64,000 nt of DNA from Boudabousia marimammalium (GTDB taxonomy: Bacteria > Actinomycetota > Actinomycetes > Actinomycetales > Actinomycetaceae), in assembly GCF_001936115.1 (NCBI RefSeq), contig NZ_MPDM01000004.1, forward strand, positions 1-64,000, written 5' to 3'. Shown piece by piece: positions 36,354 to 45,403 of this stretch. The position numbers and the translations under genes were made by a program. Each line of letters starts with the position of its first letter. The stretch's first letter is position 1. The notes beneath the pieces are model-generated. The model saw nothing but the letters and a program-made list of their open reading frames with translations. It did no database searches and was not told where the DNA came from.

Positions 36354-38120
36354 TTGGGGTATCAACGCGGCAAGCGTCAGTTTTCAAGACCCGAACCAGT
36401 GGATTCAGACCTGAGTGGACTACTCAATGCTTTAGAGAAAGCCGATGGGCGTAACTATGGCGCCTACAAATCCATGATTGGGCAGTACCGGATGGATATT
36501 TGGCGGCCGGGCGCTGTCCTCTATCTTGATAGAGTCCAGTCCGATCCTTATGCGCCGCCTTCGGATTTTCGTCTGCGTTTGGGGCCGCAGCAGCTTCCTT
36601 TCGCTGATCAATGGTGGGAGGATGACACCGCCCGTGAGGCGATTGCGGACTATCTGGCGCGTCGCCTCTGCTCGGTGATTCACAGCTTTAGTCCGGCGCG
36701 CCCCCATTTCAGTATGGCTCAGCCGGGGCAGGAGATTTTACGTCGCTCCTCAGTCATGTTGGCCCCGCACCCTGATATTCCGGGCTTGCCGAGGGGGATG
36801 GAGTTACGTTTTCGGATGCAGTTGCCTGCCCGAGGGCGAAGCATTTTGGGAAAGACAGCCGCAGATTTAATCGAATACGACCTGATTGATATTCTGGACG
36901 AAGCTATCTTCCGAGCTCCCAAGCAGCAGCTGGAAAAGCAGATCCAAGTCTTGCATGACTACCGTGTGGCCAGAAATGAGTTGGAGCAGCGGGGACTGGT
37001 GGCATTCATCGCAGATGGCTCTTTGCTGGCAAGAGAAAGCGGCGTGAGCGATCGTCCTCTGCAAAATGCAATCAAGACTACGGCGCCAGAGTCTTTAGCA
37101 GTAACCATGGACCTTCCCTACGCTGGGCCCACCCGCGGTTTAGGAATCAAGTCAGGGCTAACATTGATTGTGGGAGGTGGTTTTCACGGGAAATCGACGC
37201 TTTTGCGCGCGGTTGAGCGAGGCATCTATCCGCATATTCCTGGTGATGGCCGGGAGCTAGTGGTCACCAATCCAACCGCGATGAAGCTCAGGGCCGAGGA
37301 TGGTCGTCCCGTCCAAGCCGTCTGCATCAACGATTTCATTAGCGACCTGCCCAGCGGCGTTGACACCCTGAGTTTCTCCACAGAGAATGCGTCTGGCTCC
37401 ACTTCGCAGGCCGCCGCAATAGTGGAGGCAGTCGAATCTGGTAGCAAGGTATTGCTCTTAGATGAGGACACTTCTGCCACAAACTTGCTGATTAGAGATC
37501 CACTCATGCGGTGTTTGGTCCCCTCCGAGCCGATTACTCCTCTAGTTGATCGGGTTGAGGAAATGGTCGCCGCGGGTTTGTCCTTGATTATCGTGATGGG
37601 TGGCTCTAGCGACTACTTGCCCCTAGCTAATCAGGTGATTCTGTTAGAGGACTATCTTTTGCATGATGTGACCGAGCGAAGTCGTAGCCTGTTTCTGGGA
37701 AAGGAAACTGAGGTTACAAATCGGCGGGGAGACGCTCAAAAGCTGGCCCTGCTGAGCGCGCACCGGCCTTGGCCACGCGCCACCAGATTAGGCGATCGAC
37801 TGAAGTTGAAAACTCAAGGGGTGGATGCTTTCAGTATCAACCATGAGCTAGTTGATCTCAGGGCTGTAGAGCAACTGGTGGATTCAGCGCAGACAGCCTT
37901 GCTGGCGCGAGTGATCGTCAGTATCCTGGGGCGAAGTCACCAGCTGAGAGACCAGAATGACTCCCTGACGCAACTGATTGACTCACTACTGTCCGAAGTG
38001 AGACAGAAGGGCCTAGGCGCCTTGGGAACACAAAACCCCTTGAGCGGCGACCTAGCTGAAGTACGCACCCAAGAAATCCATGCCGCCTTGAGCCGGCTAC
38101 GAAGCCTACGTTTCGAATGA
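36354..38120 (+). CDS. Predicted ABC-class ATPase (PF09818-type)
   Basis: A 588-aa soluble ATPase of the 'ABC class' family, not a transporter component: no membrane segment or transport partner is present. The Walker A motif is GGGFHGKST (about residue 278), the Walker B is KVLLLDED, and between them FSTENASGSTSQAA replaces the usual signature, as in this family. The frame opens upstream within the GH13 gene; I use TTG 36354, 10 nt after the GH13 stop and preceded by AGAGGAAA. Function is unknown; some relatives are mislabelled as isopentenyl-diphosphate isomerase. It probably shares a transcript with the GH13 gene. Confidence 0.82.
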   Translation: MGYQRGKRQFSRPEPVDSDLSGLLNALEKADGRNYGAYKSMIGQYRMDIWRPGAVLYLDRVQSDPYAPPSDFRLRLGPQQLPFADQWWEDDTAREAIADYLARRLCSVIHSFSPARPHFSMAQPGQEILRRSSVMLAPHPDIPGLPRGMELRFRMQLPARGRSILGKTAADLIEYDLIDILDEAIFRAPKQQLEKQIQVLHDYRVARNELEQRGLVAFIADGSLLARESGVSDRPLQNAIKTTAPESLAVTMDLPYAGPTRGLGIKSGLTLIVGGGFHGKSTLLRAVERGIYPHIPGDGRELVVTNPTAMKLRAEDGRPVQAVCINDFISDLPSGVDTLSFSTENASGSTSQAAAIVEAVESGSKVLLLDEDTSATNLLIRDPLMRCLVPSEPITPLVDRVEEMVAAGLSLIIVMGGSSDYLPLANQVILLEDYLLHDVTERSRSLFLGKETEVTNRRGDAQKLALLSAHRPWPRATRLGDRLKLKTQGVDAFSINHELVDLRAVEQLVDSAQTALLARVIVSILGRSHQLRDQNDSLTQLIDSLLSEVRQKGLGALGTQNPLSGDLAEVRTQEIHAALSRLRSLRFE

Positions 38121-38121
38121 T

Positions 38122-39333
38122 TTAACGACGCAAACGCGAAGTGGCGTCCAAGTTCCAGATTGTTGCCACCCCAGCTAGGCTCACGAAAGCAGCCAAGATT
38201 ACTGCGGTAGTAATGCCGGGGATCTTACCCAACCAGTCCACTAGCGGGCCAGCGCCCATCGCGCCCAGAGCCACACCCAGATTCACAACGGCGATGACCC
38301 AGCCATTAGCTTCCGCTAAACGAGTCGGCAGGCAGGTCCTTTCCACCATTTGGAATCCGGCAGTCAAACCAATCGGAAATGCCAAACCGGAAAGCACTGA
38401 AAGCACGCAATACAGCCACAAGGGCGCTCCTAAGAAAGCCAAAGGCGCATAGCCGACAGCCACAGCCACTCCGATGAAAGAGATCTGTCGCAGGTTCATG
38501 GTGCCGGTTTTGAGTTTGGAGACGGAGAGCGCCCCCAGAGTGCCACCACACGCATAAGCTGCGAAAGCAAATCCGGAAGCGGTAGCTGAGCCATGAAACT
38601 CACCATAATTCGTGGCGGCGATAGCTTGCACACCGACAGGTACTCCAAGTCCAAACATGAAGATAAGCAGCCGAGTGAAGAAAGCATCGCTAATCAATGA
38701 CTGATGCTTAACGATACCGGCGGGAGCTGCTTCCTCGGCCCGTTTTGCGGGTTCTGGAATCAGCGCAAAGGCGAGCGCACCAAATAGGCCGATTGCTACA
38801 ATGCCCCAAAGGTTCCCACGCGAACCCAGCCAAGCAATCCCGAGAGCCGAAAGTAAGGGACCAAACACATAAATGAGCTGCTGCCCCATCAGATCCAGAC
38901 CATAAGCCTGATCGAGCTGCGTGCCGCGTTTCATCATGCGTGGCCAATAAACCCGAGCGGCCGACTCTAGCGGTGGCGTTGCGAAACCTGCGATAGCCCC
39001 AAGCGGCAACACTAACCAAACCAAGCCCGTAGGGGTGAGCGCTAAACCGGCAAAAGCCATAGAGGCAATGGTACCGGTCCCAATAATAATCCTGGCCGAG
39101 CCAAAACGATCAATAAGTCGTCCAAACAGTGGCTGTCCTAAGGTACCGGCAATCACAAAAGTCGACACTAAGGCTGACGCGTAAGCGAAGCTACCGCCCT
39201 CATCACGGATGAACTGGATAAAAGCCAGTGAAACCATGCCCTGCGGGAGACGTCCGAAAAGCACTGTAACTAAAATCGCCAAGGTTCCCGGGACTCGAAT
39301 AGCGTGTACGGTAGTTTCCTGTTTCTCTTCCAT
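38122..39333 (-). CDS. Major facilitator superfamily transporter
   Basis: A 403-aa membrane protein with about 12 hydrophobic helices. The loop 2-3 motif GQPLFGRLIDRFGSARI (MFS motif A variant) is at about residues 67-83. It lies one nucleotide from the stop of the convergent ATPase gene and downstream of the EEP-hydrolase gene on its strand. I use ATG 39333, directly following an in-frame GTG; neither has a clear ribosome-binding site. The substrate cannot be deduced; drug or sugar efflux are the usual possibilities for this subgroup. Confidence 0.85.
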   Translation of the reverse strand: MEEKQETTVHAIRVPGTLAILVTVLFGRLPQGMVSLAFIQFIRDEGGSFAYASALVSTFVIAGTLGQPLFGRLIDRFGSARIIIGTGTIASMAFAGLALTPTGLVWLVLPLGAIAGFATPPLESAARVYWPRMMKRGTQLDQAYGLDLMGQQLIYVFGPLLSALGIAWLGSRGNLWGIVAIGLFGALAFALIPEPAKRAEEAAPAGIVKHQSLISDAFFTRLLIFMFGLGVPVGVQAIAATNYGEFHGSATASGFAFAAYACGGTLGALSVSKLKTGTMNLRQISFIGVAVAVGYAPLAFLGAPLWLYCVLSVLSGLAFPIGLTAGFQMVERTCLPTRLAEANGWVIAVVNLGVALGAMGAGPLVDWLGKIPGITTAVILAAFVSLAGVATIWNLDATSRLRR

Positions 39334-39345
39334 CACTGCAATATT

Positions 39346-40335
39346 CTACTGCGTCGCAGCCAGTTGCACCCGTCCCCAGACGCCTAGATGGTCACTATTA
39401 GGGATAGCGAATGTGCCTCCATCAACTGGAATCAGATTCCAAGTCAGCACGTGGTCAATCCGCGTGAAAGGGAGCTTAGTCGGCCAAGTCGCCTGCGGTT
39501 TCCACCAATCACCGGCCGTCACCGCATCGATAGAGCCAGCAGAGAGATCACGAAACTCCGGATGGCAAGTGGCGGCGTTAAAATCTCCAGCAGCAATAGT
39601 TGGCAGATTCTCGCTATCTACCCATTTACGTAAGAGAGACATCTCTTGGTTCCAGATAGCTGCTCTTCCCGGCATTGGCGGCATGATATGGGTCCCCGCA
39701 ATACGGACGGGACCTTTACCGGTCTGTAGCTTGACGATGGGCACTTGGAAAGTAGTAGCGGCATTGAAGGCGTCGGCCAGATACTGCTGCGATTCCATGG
39801 GTAACCGGGAGAGAATCCAAGTTTCTAAAGCATCTTCATCTTCCGGGTCGCTCGTCCGGTACTTGTATTCAGGGAGCATCGGCACCAGCTTATTCGCGAA
39901 ACTTTTGGTGGCTTCCACGATGACAATTGCGTCGGCAGAGACTTCCCTAGCCTGCTTGGCGATTGCGACTGGGTCCCCTCCCCCGAACTCCACATTCGCT
40001 GAAATAACGGTTAGTTCTAGCCGGCCTCCAGTCTGTTTCTCAAGTAGAGTCTCCATAGTGTTCTCCGCCCACCAGTATCGTGAGGAGACGGGCCCCGCCA
40101 GAGGGAAGAATAAGTATGTGCCAGCTAACAAAAGTGCTAGCAAGAGCGCCGCAATAGCTTTAGCTATCCGCAGTTTGAAGAGCGCAAATACGCCAATCCC
40201 TAGGGGCACTACGAAGAGGAAGCCGGCAAGGACCTGCGAAACCGAAATCCACCAGTAACCGCTACTGGGCACCCAGTAGAGGGCAATGGCTGTCAGTGTG
40301 ATCAGCCAAGCTAGAAAAGTAAAGAACTTTCTCAT
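39346..40335 (-). CDS. Membrane-anchored endonuclease/exonuclease/phosphatase family protein
   Basis: A 329-aa protein with three N-terminal membrane helices (about residues 4-70) followed by an EEP-fold domain outside or inside the membrane face. The EEP landmarks are VISANVEFGG, IVIVEAT (catalytic Glu), GTHIMPP, AAGDFNA and the C-terminal SDHLGV, so the metal and catalytic residues appear intact. ATG 40335 follows AAAGGAG and overlaps the thiL stop as ATGA. Relatives include phosphodiesterases and DNases; the substrate is unknown. Confidence 0.85.
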   Translation of the reverse strand: MRKFFTFLAWLITLTAIALYWVPSSGYWWISVSQVLAGFLFVVPLGIGVFALFKLRIAKAIAALLLALLLAGTYLFFPLAGPVSSRYWWAENTMETLLEKQTGGRLELTVISANVEFGGGDPVAIAKQAREVSADAIVIVEATKSFANKLVPMLPEYKYRTSDPEDEDALETWILSRLPMESQQYLADAFNAATTFQVPIVKLQTGKGPVRIAGTHIMPPMPGRAAIWNQEMSLLRKWVDSENLPTIAAGDFNAATCHPEFRDLSAGSIDAVTAGDWWKPQATWPTKLPFTRIDHVLTWNLIPVDGGTFAIPNSDHLGVWGRVQLAATQ

Positions 40336-41336
40336 TCCCGGGTCTCCTTTCGGAAATGATCCCAGCCTAGTACCGCAGGCGCGGGCATCTTGTCGAGGTA
40401 TAGTTCTGTTTTCCCGTCTTCCACGCATTCACCAATGCGGTGGAAACGCTTGGGAAGCGGGACGCCGAGGGGGAAGGTCGCCAGCATTCCGTGGTCTTCA
40501 CCGCCGGCTAGCACCCACTGTCTCACATCGGCGTTGAGCCAAGCCGCAAGCTTTGTTAAAGGCTCAATATAGTGTTTCAAGAGCACGGAATCTAGGCGCG
40601 CTGAAGTTTCGCTGGCCTGACAGATTCTCTCTAGGTCACGCAGTAGCCCATCCGAAACGTCCAGCATTGCGCTGGCACCAGCCTGCCTGGCTTCTACGCC
40701 CGCAGTCAAAGGCGGCTCAGCTGCTTTGAAGATTCTCAGACTATCCGCAGCTATTGCTCTTAGACTCTCAGGTAGTGTGTAAAGGTCCTCAGTTTGTATA
40801 TATCCTGCCTCGCACAGCGAGAGCCCGGCAGCAGAGCGCCCAAGCGTCCCAGCGAGGGCGATAATGTCTCCCGCGCTGGCTCCGGAGCGAAGGACCGGCT
40901 CTGCCCCATCCAGATTCCCCGTAATGGTTGCAGAGGCGACAATCACCGGGGCACCGGAGAGATCCCCACCTGCGAGTCCTACCCCAGCTTCCCGACACCT
41001 TAGGGAGATACCCGCAGTGAAGTCTTTCACCCACTGCACTTCGAGGTCGCGGGGAACCCCTAAACACACCAGCAGGGAAGTTGGCTGAGCGCCCATAGCG
41101 GCACAGTCAGCCAAATTCTGGGCTGCTAGGCGCTGACCTACCTCGAAACCAGTAGACCAGTCACGACGAAAATCAAGGTTTTCCACCAGCATGTCAGTCG
41201 AGGTTACGAACCTAGCATCTGGGGCTGCGATTAACGCGCAATCATCGCCGGGACCAATCAACTGGGCTTGACCAGCCGGGAGGTCTGGGACAAAACAATT
41301 TAACAGTTCTGCTTCAGATAGTTCAGAGACTAACAT
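40332..41336 (-). CDS. thiL: Thiamine-monophosphate kinase
   Basis: Phosphorylates thiamine monophosphate to thiamine diphosphate, the cofactor of AceE in this window. At 334 aa it has the AIR synthase-like fold markers GPGDDCA (residues 28-34), STDMLVE, AAQNLADCAAMGA, GGDLS, DVSDGL and GGEDHGML. ATG start. It overlaps the downstream EEP gene by 4 nt and follows the SpoU methyltransferase by 16 nt. No thiamine riboswitch is seen nearby. Confidence 0.95.
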   Translation of the reverse strand: MLVSELSEAELLNCFVPDLPAGQAQLIGPGDDCALIAAPDARFVTSTDMLVENLDFRRDWSTGFEVGQRLAAQNLADCAAMGAQPTSLLVCLGVPRDLEVQWVKDFTAGISLRCREAGVGLAGGDLSGAPVIVASATITGNLDGAEPVLRSGASAGDIIALAGTLGRSAAGLSLCEAGYIQTEDLYTLPESLRAIAADSLRIFKAAEPPLTAGVEARQAGASAMLDVSDGLLRDLERICQASETSARLDSVLLKHYIEPLTKLAAWLNADVRQWVLAGGEDHGMLATFPLGVPLPKRFHRIGECVEDGKTELYLDKMPAPAVLGWDHFRKETRE

Positions 41337-41352
41337 GAGGATTCATCTCACC

Positions 41353-42198
41353 CTATGACTGGTGACGAACCCGCGCCACGGCGGAGGTGATAACTGCAGC
41401 AGCCGTAGCCACATTCAGGGATTCGGCCTCACCATACATGGGGATGGAAAGTAACTCATCGCAAAGCTCACGCTCATCTTCAGCTAAACCCCGCGCCTCA
41501 TTACCGAAAACCAGAGCTACCGGGCCCTGTAGGGACTGGGAACGGGAGGCAAGTAGCTCATCCAGTGTCAAAGTCGCCTGCACCGCAGTACCAAAGACCT
41601 GATATCCGTCCCGCCGCAAAGCTGAGACGAGGTCTGAAAACTGTCCAGTGACAATCGGGAGGTGGAAAGCAGACCCGGCCGAGGCGCGAACCACTTTGGG
41701 ACTGGTCATGTCAACCGTCCCCGAGGTGGCATAGACCGCCTGCGCGCCGAAAGCGTCAGCCACGCGAATCATGGTGCCGGCGTTCCCAGGATCTTGAATT
41801 CTAGCTAAAACCATAATCAATTCATTACTGGGAGCGGCGAACTGTTCCGCAGAAACAATAGGAAGCTGTTCCAGATTTGCTACCGCGCAAATTCCTTGTG
41901 CATCAGAACTCATGGCGTTGACTACCTGGCGAGTACAAGGATGCACAAAGTCAGTAATTTTACGTGCCTCAACCAGCAGGTCATGATGATGTTTGACGAG
42001 CTCAACGTCGACGTAAACATCACGTACTGCAGCAGGGGCGAAACGAACCAGCTCTCTAACTGCTTGCGGGCCTTCCACAAGGAGTTGTTCGTATTTGCTA
42101 CGTGCTTTTCGGTTACTCAGATGAGCAACGAAAGAGACGCGTCCTGCGGTGGGATTATCTAGCAGGTCCACACGTTCAGAGAAGAGTGATGTAGTCAT
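41353..42198 (-). CDS. SpoU/TrmH-family RNA 2'-O-methyltransferase
   Basis: A SPOUT-class enzyme of 281 aa that should 2'-O-methylate a ribose in rRNA or tRNA. The three SpoU motifs are present: RIQDPGNAGTMIRVADAFG, VALVFGNEARGL and IPMYGEAESLNVATAAAV, with the knot-forming C-terminus. The N-terminal domain (VSFVAHLSNRKARSKYEQLLVEGPQAV) resembles the L30e-like substrate-binding domain. The position next to rplT matches the family's frequent location in actinobacteria. The exact target cannot be inferred. Confidence 0.9.
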   Translation of the reverse strand: MTTSLFSERVDLLDNPTAGRVSFVAHLSNRKARSKYEQLLVEGPQAVRELVRFAPAAVRDVYVDVELVKHHHDLLVEARKITDFVHPCTRQVVNAMSSDAQGICAVANLEQLPIVSAEQFAAPSNELIMVLARIQDPGNAGTMIRVADAFGAQAVYATSGTVDMTSPKVVRASAGSAFHLPIVTGQFSDLVSALRRDGYQVFGTAVQATLTLDELLASRSQSLQGPVALVFGNEARGLAEDERELCDELLSIPMYGEAESLNVATAAAVITSAVARVRHQS

Positions 42199-42248
42199 AG
42201 CTGTAAGTGTAACTGTTTTCTTGGTAAGACTGGGGTTAGAGGTGAAAA

Positions 42249-42287
42249 AAATAGATGACCCAGAGCTTAACTCTGGATCATCTATTT
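42249..42287 (-). terminator. infC-rpmI-rplT terminator
   Basis: Arms 42249-42265 and 42271-42287 pair over 17 positions with one G-U, around a 5-nt loop, and the minus strand continues with a run of U (42245-42250). This is a textbook intrinsic terminator 32 nt past the rplT stop. Confidence 0.92.
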
Positions 42288-42318
42288 AATGTCTGATACT
42301 CAACTCAAGAGAACCGAT

Positions 42319-42702
42319 TCAGGCGTTCTTAGGTGCGTTAACATCCTTGGGGAGAGCAGCCTTTGCGGTTTGAACCAATGCCTTGAATGCCTCGGGCTCG
42401 CTCACGGCAAGTTCGGCCAGCATACGACGATCGATCTCGATCTCAGCTAGGTGCAGGCCCTGGATGAACCGGTTGTAGGTCATGCCCTGAGCACGAACTG
42501 CAGCGTTGATGCGAGCAATCCAGAGACGACGGAAGTCGTTCTTGCGAGCTTTGCGGTCACGGTAGGAGTACACAAAAGAGTGTGTAACCTGTTCCTTAGC
42601 CTTACGGTACAAACGTGAACGCTGACCACGGTAACCGGAAGCGCGTTCCAATGTGACGCGACGCTTCTTCTTAGCGTTGACTGACCTCTTTACGCGTGCC
42701 AT
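42319..42702 (-). CDS. rplT: 50S ribosomal protein L20
   Basis: An early-assembly large-subunit protein that binds 23S rRNA. The 127-aa sequence [35 protein letters not shown] and [24 protein letters not shown] are diagnostic. The C-terminal ~15 residues extend beyond the usual end. The ATG follows AAGGAGAAA. In Firmicutes and E. coli L20 represses its own operon by binding leader RNA; whether that happens here is not shown. Third gene of the infC-rpmI-rplT operon. Confidence 0.98.
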   Translation of the reverse strand: MARVKRSVNAKKKRRVTLERASGYRGQRSRLYRKAKEQVTHSFVYSYRDRKARKNDFRRLWIARINAAVRAQGMTYNRFIQGLHLAEIEIDRRMLAELAVSEPEAFKALVQTAKAALPKDVNAPKNA

Positions 42703-42731
42703 ATCATTTTCTCCTTAACTTCGGGTCCGGC

Positions 42732-42926
42732 TCACTTGCCGAGCAGTTTCTTGATCTTCTTTGCGTCTGCAGGAGCCACAACCTGGTCCTTAGACAGGCG
42801 ACGCGTACGACGCGATGACTTGTGCTCCAGCAAGTGACGCTTGCCAGCCTGCTCGCGCATGAGCTTACCGGAACCGGTACGGCGAATGCGCTTTTTCATC
42901 CCGGAGTGGGTCTTGTTCTTCGGCAT
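42732..42926 (-). CDS. rpmI: 50S ribosomal protein L35
   Basis: A 64-aa basic protein of the large subunit. [44 protein letters not shown] is the family signature. The ATG follows AGAGGGTAAGA. Lies between infC and rplT with short gaps of 69 and 29 nt. No irregularities. Confidence 0.98.
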   Translation of the reverse strand: MPKNKTHSGMKKRIRRTGSGKLMREQAGKRHLLEHKSSRRTRRLSKDQVVAPADAKKIKKLLGK

Positions 42927-42995
42927 GTTCTTACCCTCTGTCTATATCGGTGTGCCTTAGCGGCACATTATTCCCGGCTTTAACCGGAGGTCTAC

Positions 42996-43613
42996 TTACT
43001 GTTCTTGAGATTTGGTGGTGCGTTCGGAACGCTGCTGGCGGCGAGCCCGACGTTCTTCTCGTACTTCTTCACGTCGCTTCCGCGCTTCATTAACCGCGTC
43101 AGCCTTCTTACGCAATGGAGCTACCACCATGTTCATGCGGCGACCATCAATCCGAGGACGGGTCTCCACGCTGCCGTATTCAGAAATCTCCTCAGCGAGA
43201 CGTTCAAGCAACTTGACGCCTAGCTCTGGACGGGACTGCTCACGACCACGGAACACGATGACGACCTTAACTTTGTCTCCGCCTTTGAGAAAGCGAACCA
43301 CATGTCCGGTCTTAGTTTCGAAGTCGTGATCATCAATCTTGAGCCGGAACTGAATTTCCTTCATCTGGGTGTTCGCTTGGTTACGGCGAGCATTCCGCTC
43401 TTTCTGAGCTGTCTCATACTTGAACTTGCCGTAGTCCATCAACTTAGCTACCGGAGGGTGCGCTTCAGGGGCAACTTCGACAAGATCCAAATCCGCTTCC
43501 TGGGCAAGGCGCATAGCGTCTTCAACGCGGACTACGCCAACTTGTTCTCCTTGGGGACCGACTAGGCGGACCTCAGGGACGCGAATACGATCATTAACAC
43601 GAGGCTCAGTGAT
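42996..43613 (-). CDS. infC: Translation initiation factor IF-3, probable AUC start
   Basis: IF-3 binds the 30S subunit and checks start codon choice. The conserved region begins [26 protein letters not shown] and continues through [29 protein letters not shown] and [12 protein letters not shown]. No ATG, GTG or TTG lies at the expected start. The codon immediately before TEPRVND is ATC at 43613, preceded by GGAG at a 7-nt spacing; infC is known to start at AUU or AUC in other bacteria, where IF-3 thereby represses itself. The next usable start (ATG 43712) would add 33 residues translated from a hairpin leader. With AUC the product is 205 aa. Confidence 0.9.
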   Translation of the reverse strand: MTEPRVNDRIRVPEVRLVGPQGEQVGVVRVEDAMRLAQEADLDLVEVAPEAHPPVAKLMDYGKFKYETAQKERNARRNQANTQMKEIQFRLKIDDHDFETKTGHVVRFLKGGDKVKVVIVFRGREQSRPELGVKLLERLAEEISEYGSVETRPRIDGRRMNMVVAPLRKKADAVNEARKRREEVREERRARRQQRSERTTKSQEQ

Positions 43614-43658
43614 GACCCTTCTCCATTCTCTCAAGAAGTTTTCACACAGAAACCAAAA

Positions 43659-43685
43659 GGTCTTCGGCAACTGCGCGCGAAGACC
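43659..43685 (-). terminator. Attenuator-like hairpin in the infC leader
   Basis: GGTCTTCG and CGAAGACC are perfect 8-nt arms with an 11-nt loop, followed on the minus strand by TTTTGGTTTCTG. It lies 45 nt upstream of the AUC start, inside the untranslated leader. It looks like an intrinsic terminator that could control read-through into the operon. Confidence 0.55.
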
Positions 43686-43832
43686 ACAAAACAACACAAA
43701 GTAAGACATCATCAGATGCCCCGACTACGCGATGTACCCGAACCCTATTTCTCACACATACTGTGTGCCGGATCCCAGGTGGGAGTGGCCTCCACTTACG
43801 TTAGGGCACAAATACCCTTGTCGTTCTCAACT

Positions 43833-43841
43833 AGTGTAGCA
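43833..43841 (-). promoter_or_regulatory. Extended -10 promoter candidate for infC operon
   Basis: TGC-TACACT on the minus strand is an extended -10 element; no good -35 is visible. It predicts a start near 43826 and a leader of about 210 nt, which includes the attenuator-like hairpin. Confidence 0.4.
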
Positions 43842-43895
43842 AATCTACAACCAGATAGTGCTTTATAAAGAGAGGTCTTGCACACAATCGCACTG

Positions 43896-44603
43896 CTAGA
43901 CAGCTACGACGGGCTTCGGGATCACAGAAAGTTTCCCGCAGGCAGCGCCCACCCTAGGAAGTTCCCTAAACTCCTGTACCGCTTTCGTCACCTGCTCACG
44001 CGCCAAAGAAATATTGATATCGACCAGTAGCTCCAAGACGGTACCATCAATGGACGGCAAAAAACGTAATGCCCGCAATGCAGGATACTTCTCCAACACC
44101 TGGGTCATCTCTCTATTTAGGGGCTCATCATCCCAAGGGGCCACCCAAGTATCACCGGTTGCCAAAGCTGCCAGAGCGGAGAGGGGAACTACCAGATCCG
44201 GACGCCGGTCAATGACAACAGGTTGATTTGCTAGCGCGGCCGCCATTGCCAACTGTTGGACTGGAATCGGTACGGGCCGTGCTACTTCACTACTCTTGCT
44301 CAGCTCAGCAACTGAAGAGAAAGCGGAAATTAGCTGCACCCCGTCCAGTTCAACCCGAACCAGTTGCTCAGTAAGCGACGTATGATTCTCGTGGCTATCA
44401 GTGGCGTGAGGGAAGACCGGAATTAACAGTCGGGAATCAGATAGCGCAGCCACCACCGCGCTCAACCGAGCCGCGGCAGACTCGACCCGCAGGGCAGCAG
44501 CCATCTGTCTGGTTAAAGAACCATCGTCTAAGATGTTCTTCTGTCCCAACCGTTGACTCAGTTTGGCGCGCTGTTGGGGAGAAAGCTCAGGGAGGCCATT
44601 CAT
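43896..44603 (-). CDS. SseB-family protein
   Basis: A 235-aa protein resembling the SseB N-terminal domain family: SRLLIPVFPH near the start, GVQLISAFSSVAEL, and VVIDRRPDLVVPLSALAALATG. No signal peptide, membrane segment or catalytic motif is visible. I use ATG 44603 (MNGLPELSPQQRAKL), preceded by AAGGA; the longer frame overlaps the upstream gene. It follows that gene with 1 nt between stop and start, so the pair is coupled. It lies upstream of infC on the same strand, a conserved actinobacterial arrangement. Its role is unknown. Confidence 0.75.
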   Translation of the reverse strand: MNGLPELSPQQRAKLSQRLGQKNILDDGSLTRQMAAALRVESAAARLSAVVAALSDSRLLIPVFPHATDSHENHTSLTEQLVRVELDGVQLISAFSSVAELSKSSEVARPVPIPVQQLAMAAALANQPVVIDRRPDLVVPLSALAALATGDTWVAPWDDEPLNREMTQVLEKYPALRALRFLPSIDGTVLELLVDINISLAREQVTKAVQEFRELPRVGAACGKLSVIPKPVVAV

Positions 44604-44604
44604 C

Positions 44605-45279
44605 TCAGTCCTTCTTGCCGCGGTTAAACCAAGCTTGCTTGATTGCCTGCAGAGTCGGCCACGCTGACTGCGAAGGCTCATAGTTGTTGTGGGTGAGTGG
44701 ATCTGTCCGGCCGACCAGCAGATCCTCCACATCCTCGGCCATAGAAGACACCACTAGACCTCCATGCAAAGGCTCCACTGTTCCAGCCTTAGTGACCCGC
44801 CAAGCCACAATCTGACCGGCGACTGAAACCTCATCGTCTTCATCATCAACCCGGAGCCAAGACTGCGCCACAATCACGTTACGACCAATCACCTCAGCAA
44901 TCCGCTGAGCTACCCTAGCTAACTCATCCGCAACGGGCCGGGCATCACCCAATAGTGCCGCAAACTCATCTTCCTCATCCCCCTCAAGGGAAACCGGCAC
45001 CCAAAGCACCGCGCCCGTTTCGGTTCCAAGTGCCCGGCCAGGCAGTTTTTCTAGCTCAACAATTTTTTGTAAGACCTCATAATGTAACAGCTCCGTCAGA
45101 ACCAGGCCGACACTACGTTTGCCGTCCTCAGCCGGACGAACCTCTTCAATCTGTAAGTCGGCGGGTGGAATCTCATAGGGAATCTCCGACTCCAAATCCG
45201 CGCTTTGCCCAGTAAGCTCCGTCCCAGCGTCGGTTCCGGACATAATCTTGTCGAACTCTTCATCAAAGTCCCGAGTCAT
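44605..45279 (-). CDS. Conserved hypothetical actinobacterial protein
   Basis: A 224-aa acidic protein of unknown function. An acidic N-terminal part (residues 1-50) precedes a region with GLVLTELLHYEVLQKIVELEKLPGRAL and RNVIVAQSWLRVDDEDDEVSVAGQIVAWRV. The C-terminal WPTLQAIKQAWFNRGKKD is basic. No signal, membrane segment or known motif is seen. The ATG at 45279 is plausible. It is coupled to the SseB-family gene, so the two probably act together. I do not recognise a family name. Confidence 0.7.
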   Translation of the reverse strand: MTRDFDEEFDKIMSGTDAGTELTGQSADLESEIPYEIPPADLQIEEVRPAEDGKRSVGLVLTELLHYEVLQKIVELEKLPGRALGTETGAVLWVPVSLEGDEEDEFAALLGDARPVADELARVAQRIAEVIGRNVIVAQSWLRVDDEDDEVSVAGQIVAWRVTKAGTVEPLHGGLVVSSMAEDVEDLLVGRTDPLTHNNYEPSQSAWPTLQAIKQAWFNRGKKD

Positions 45280-45403
45280 CTAAGTCCCCCTATTAGTTCT
45301 GCTAGTTTCAACTTTACCAGCGTCAAGGCATTTCCCTGCAACTGATAGGACAACTCACCGTCCGCACAAAGACAGCGCGAAACAAGTATGCGAATATTGC
45401 AGT

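Noticed and set aside
39209-40258. 349-codon frame antisense to the EEP and MFS genes
   Set aside because: Overlaps two recognisable genes; its sequence has no family features.
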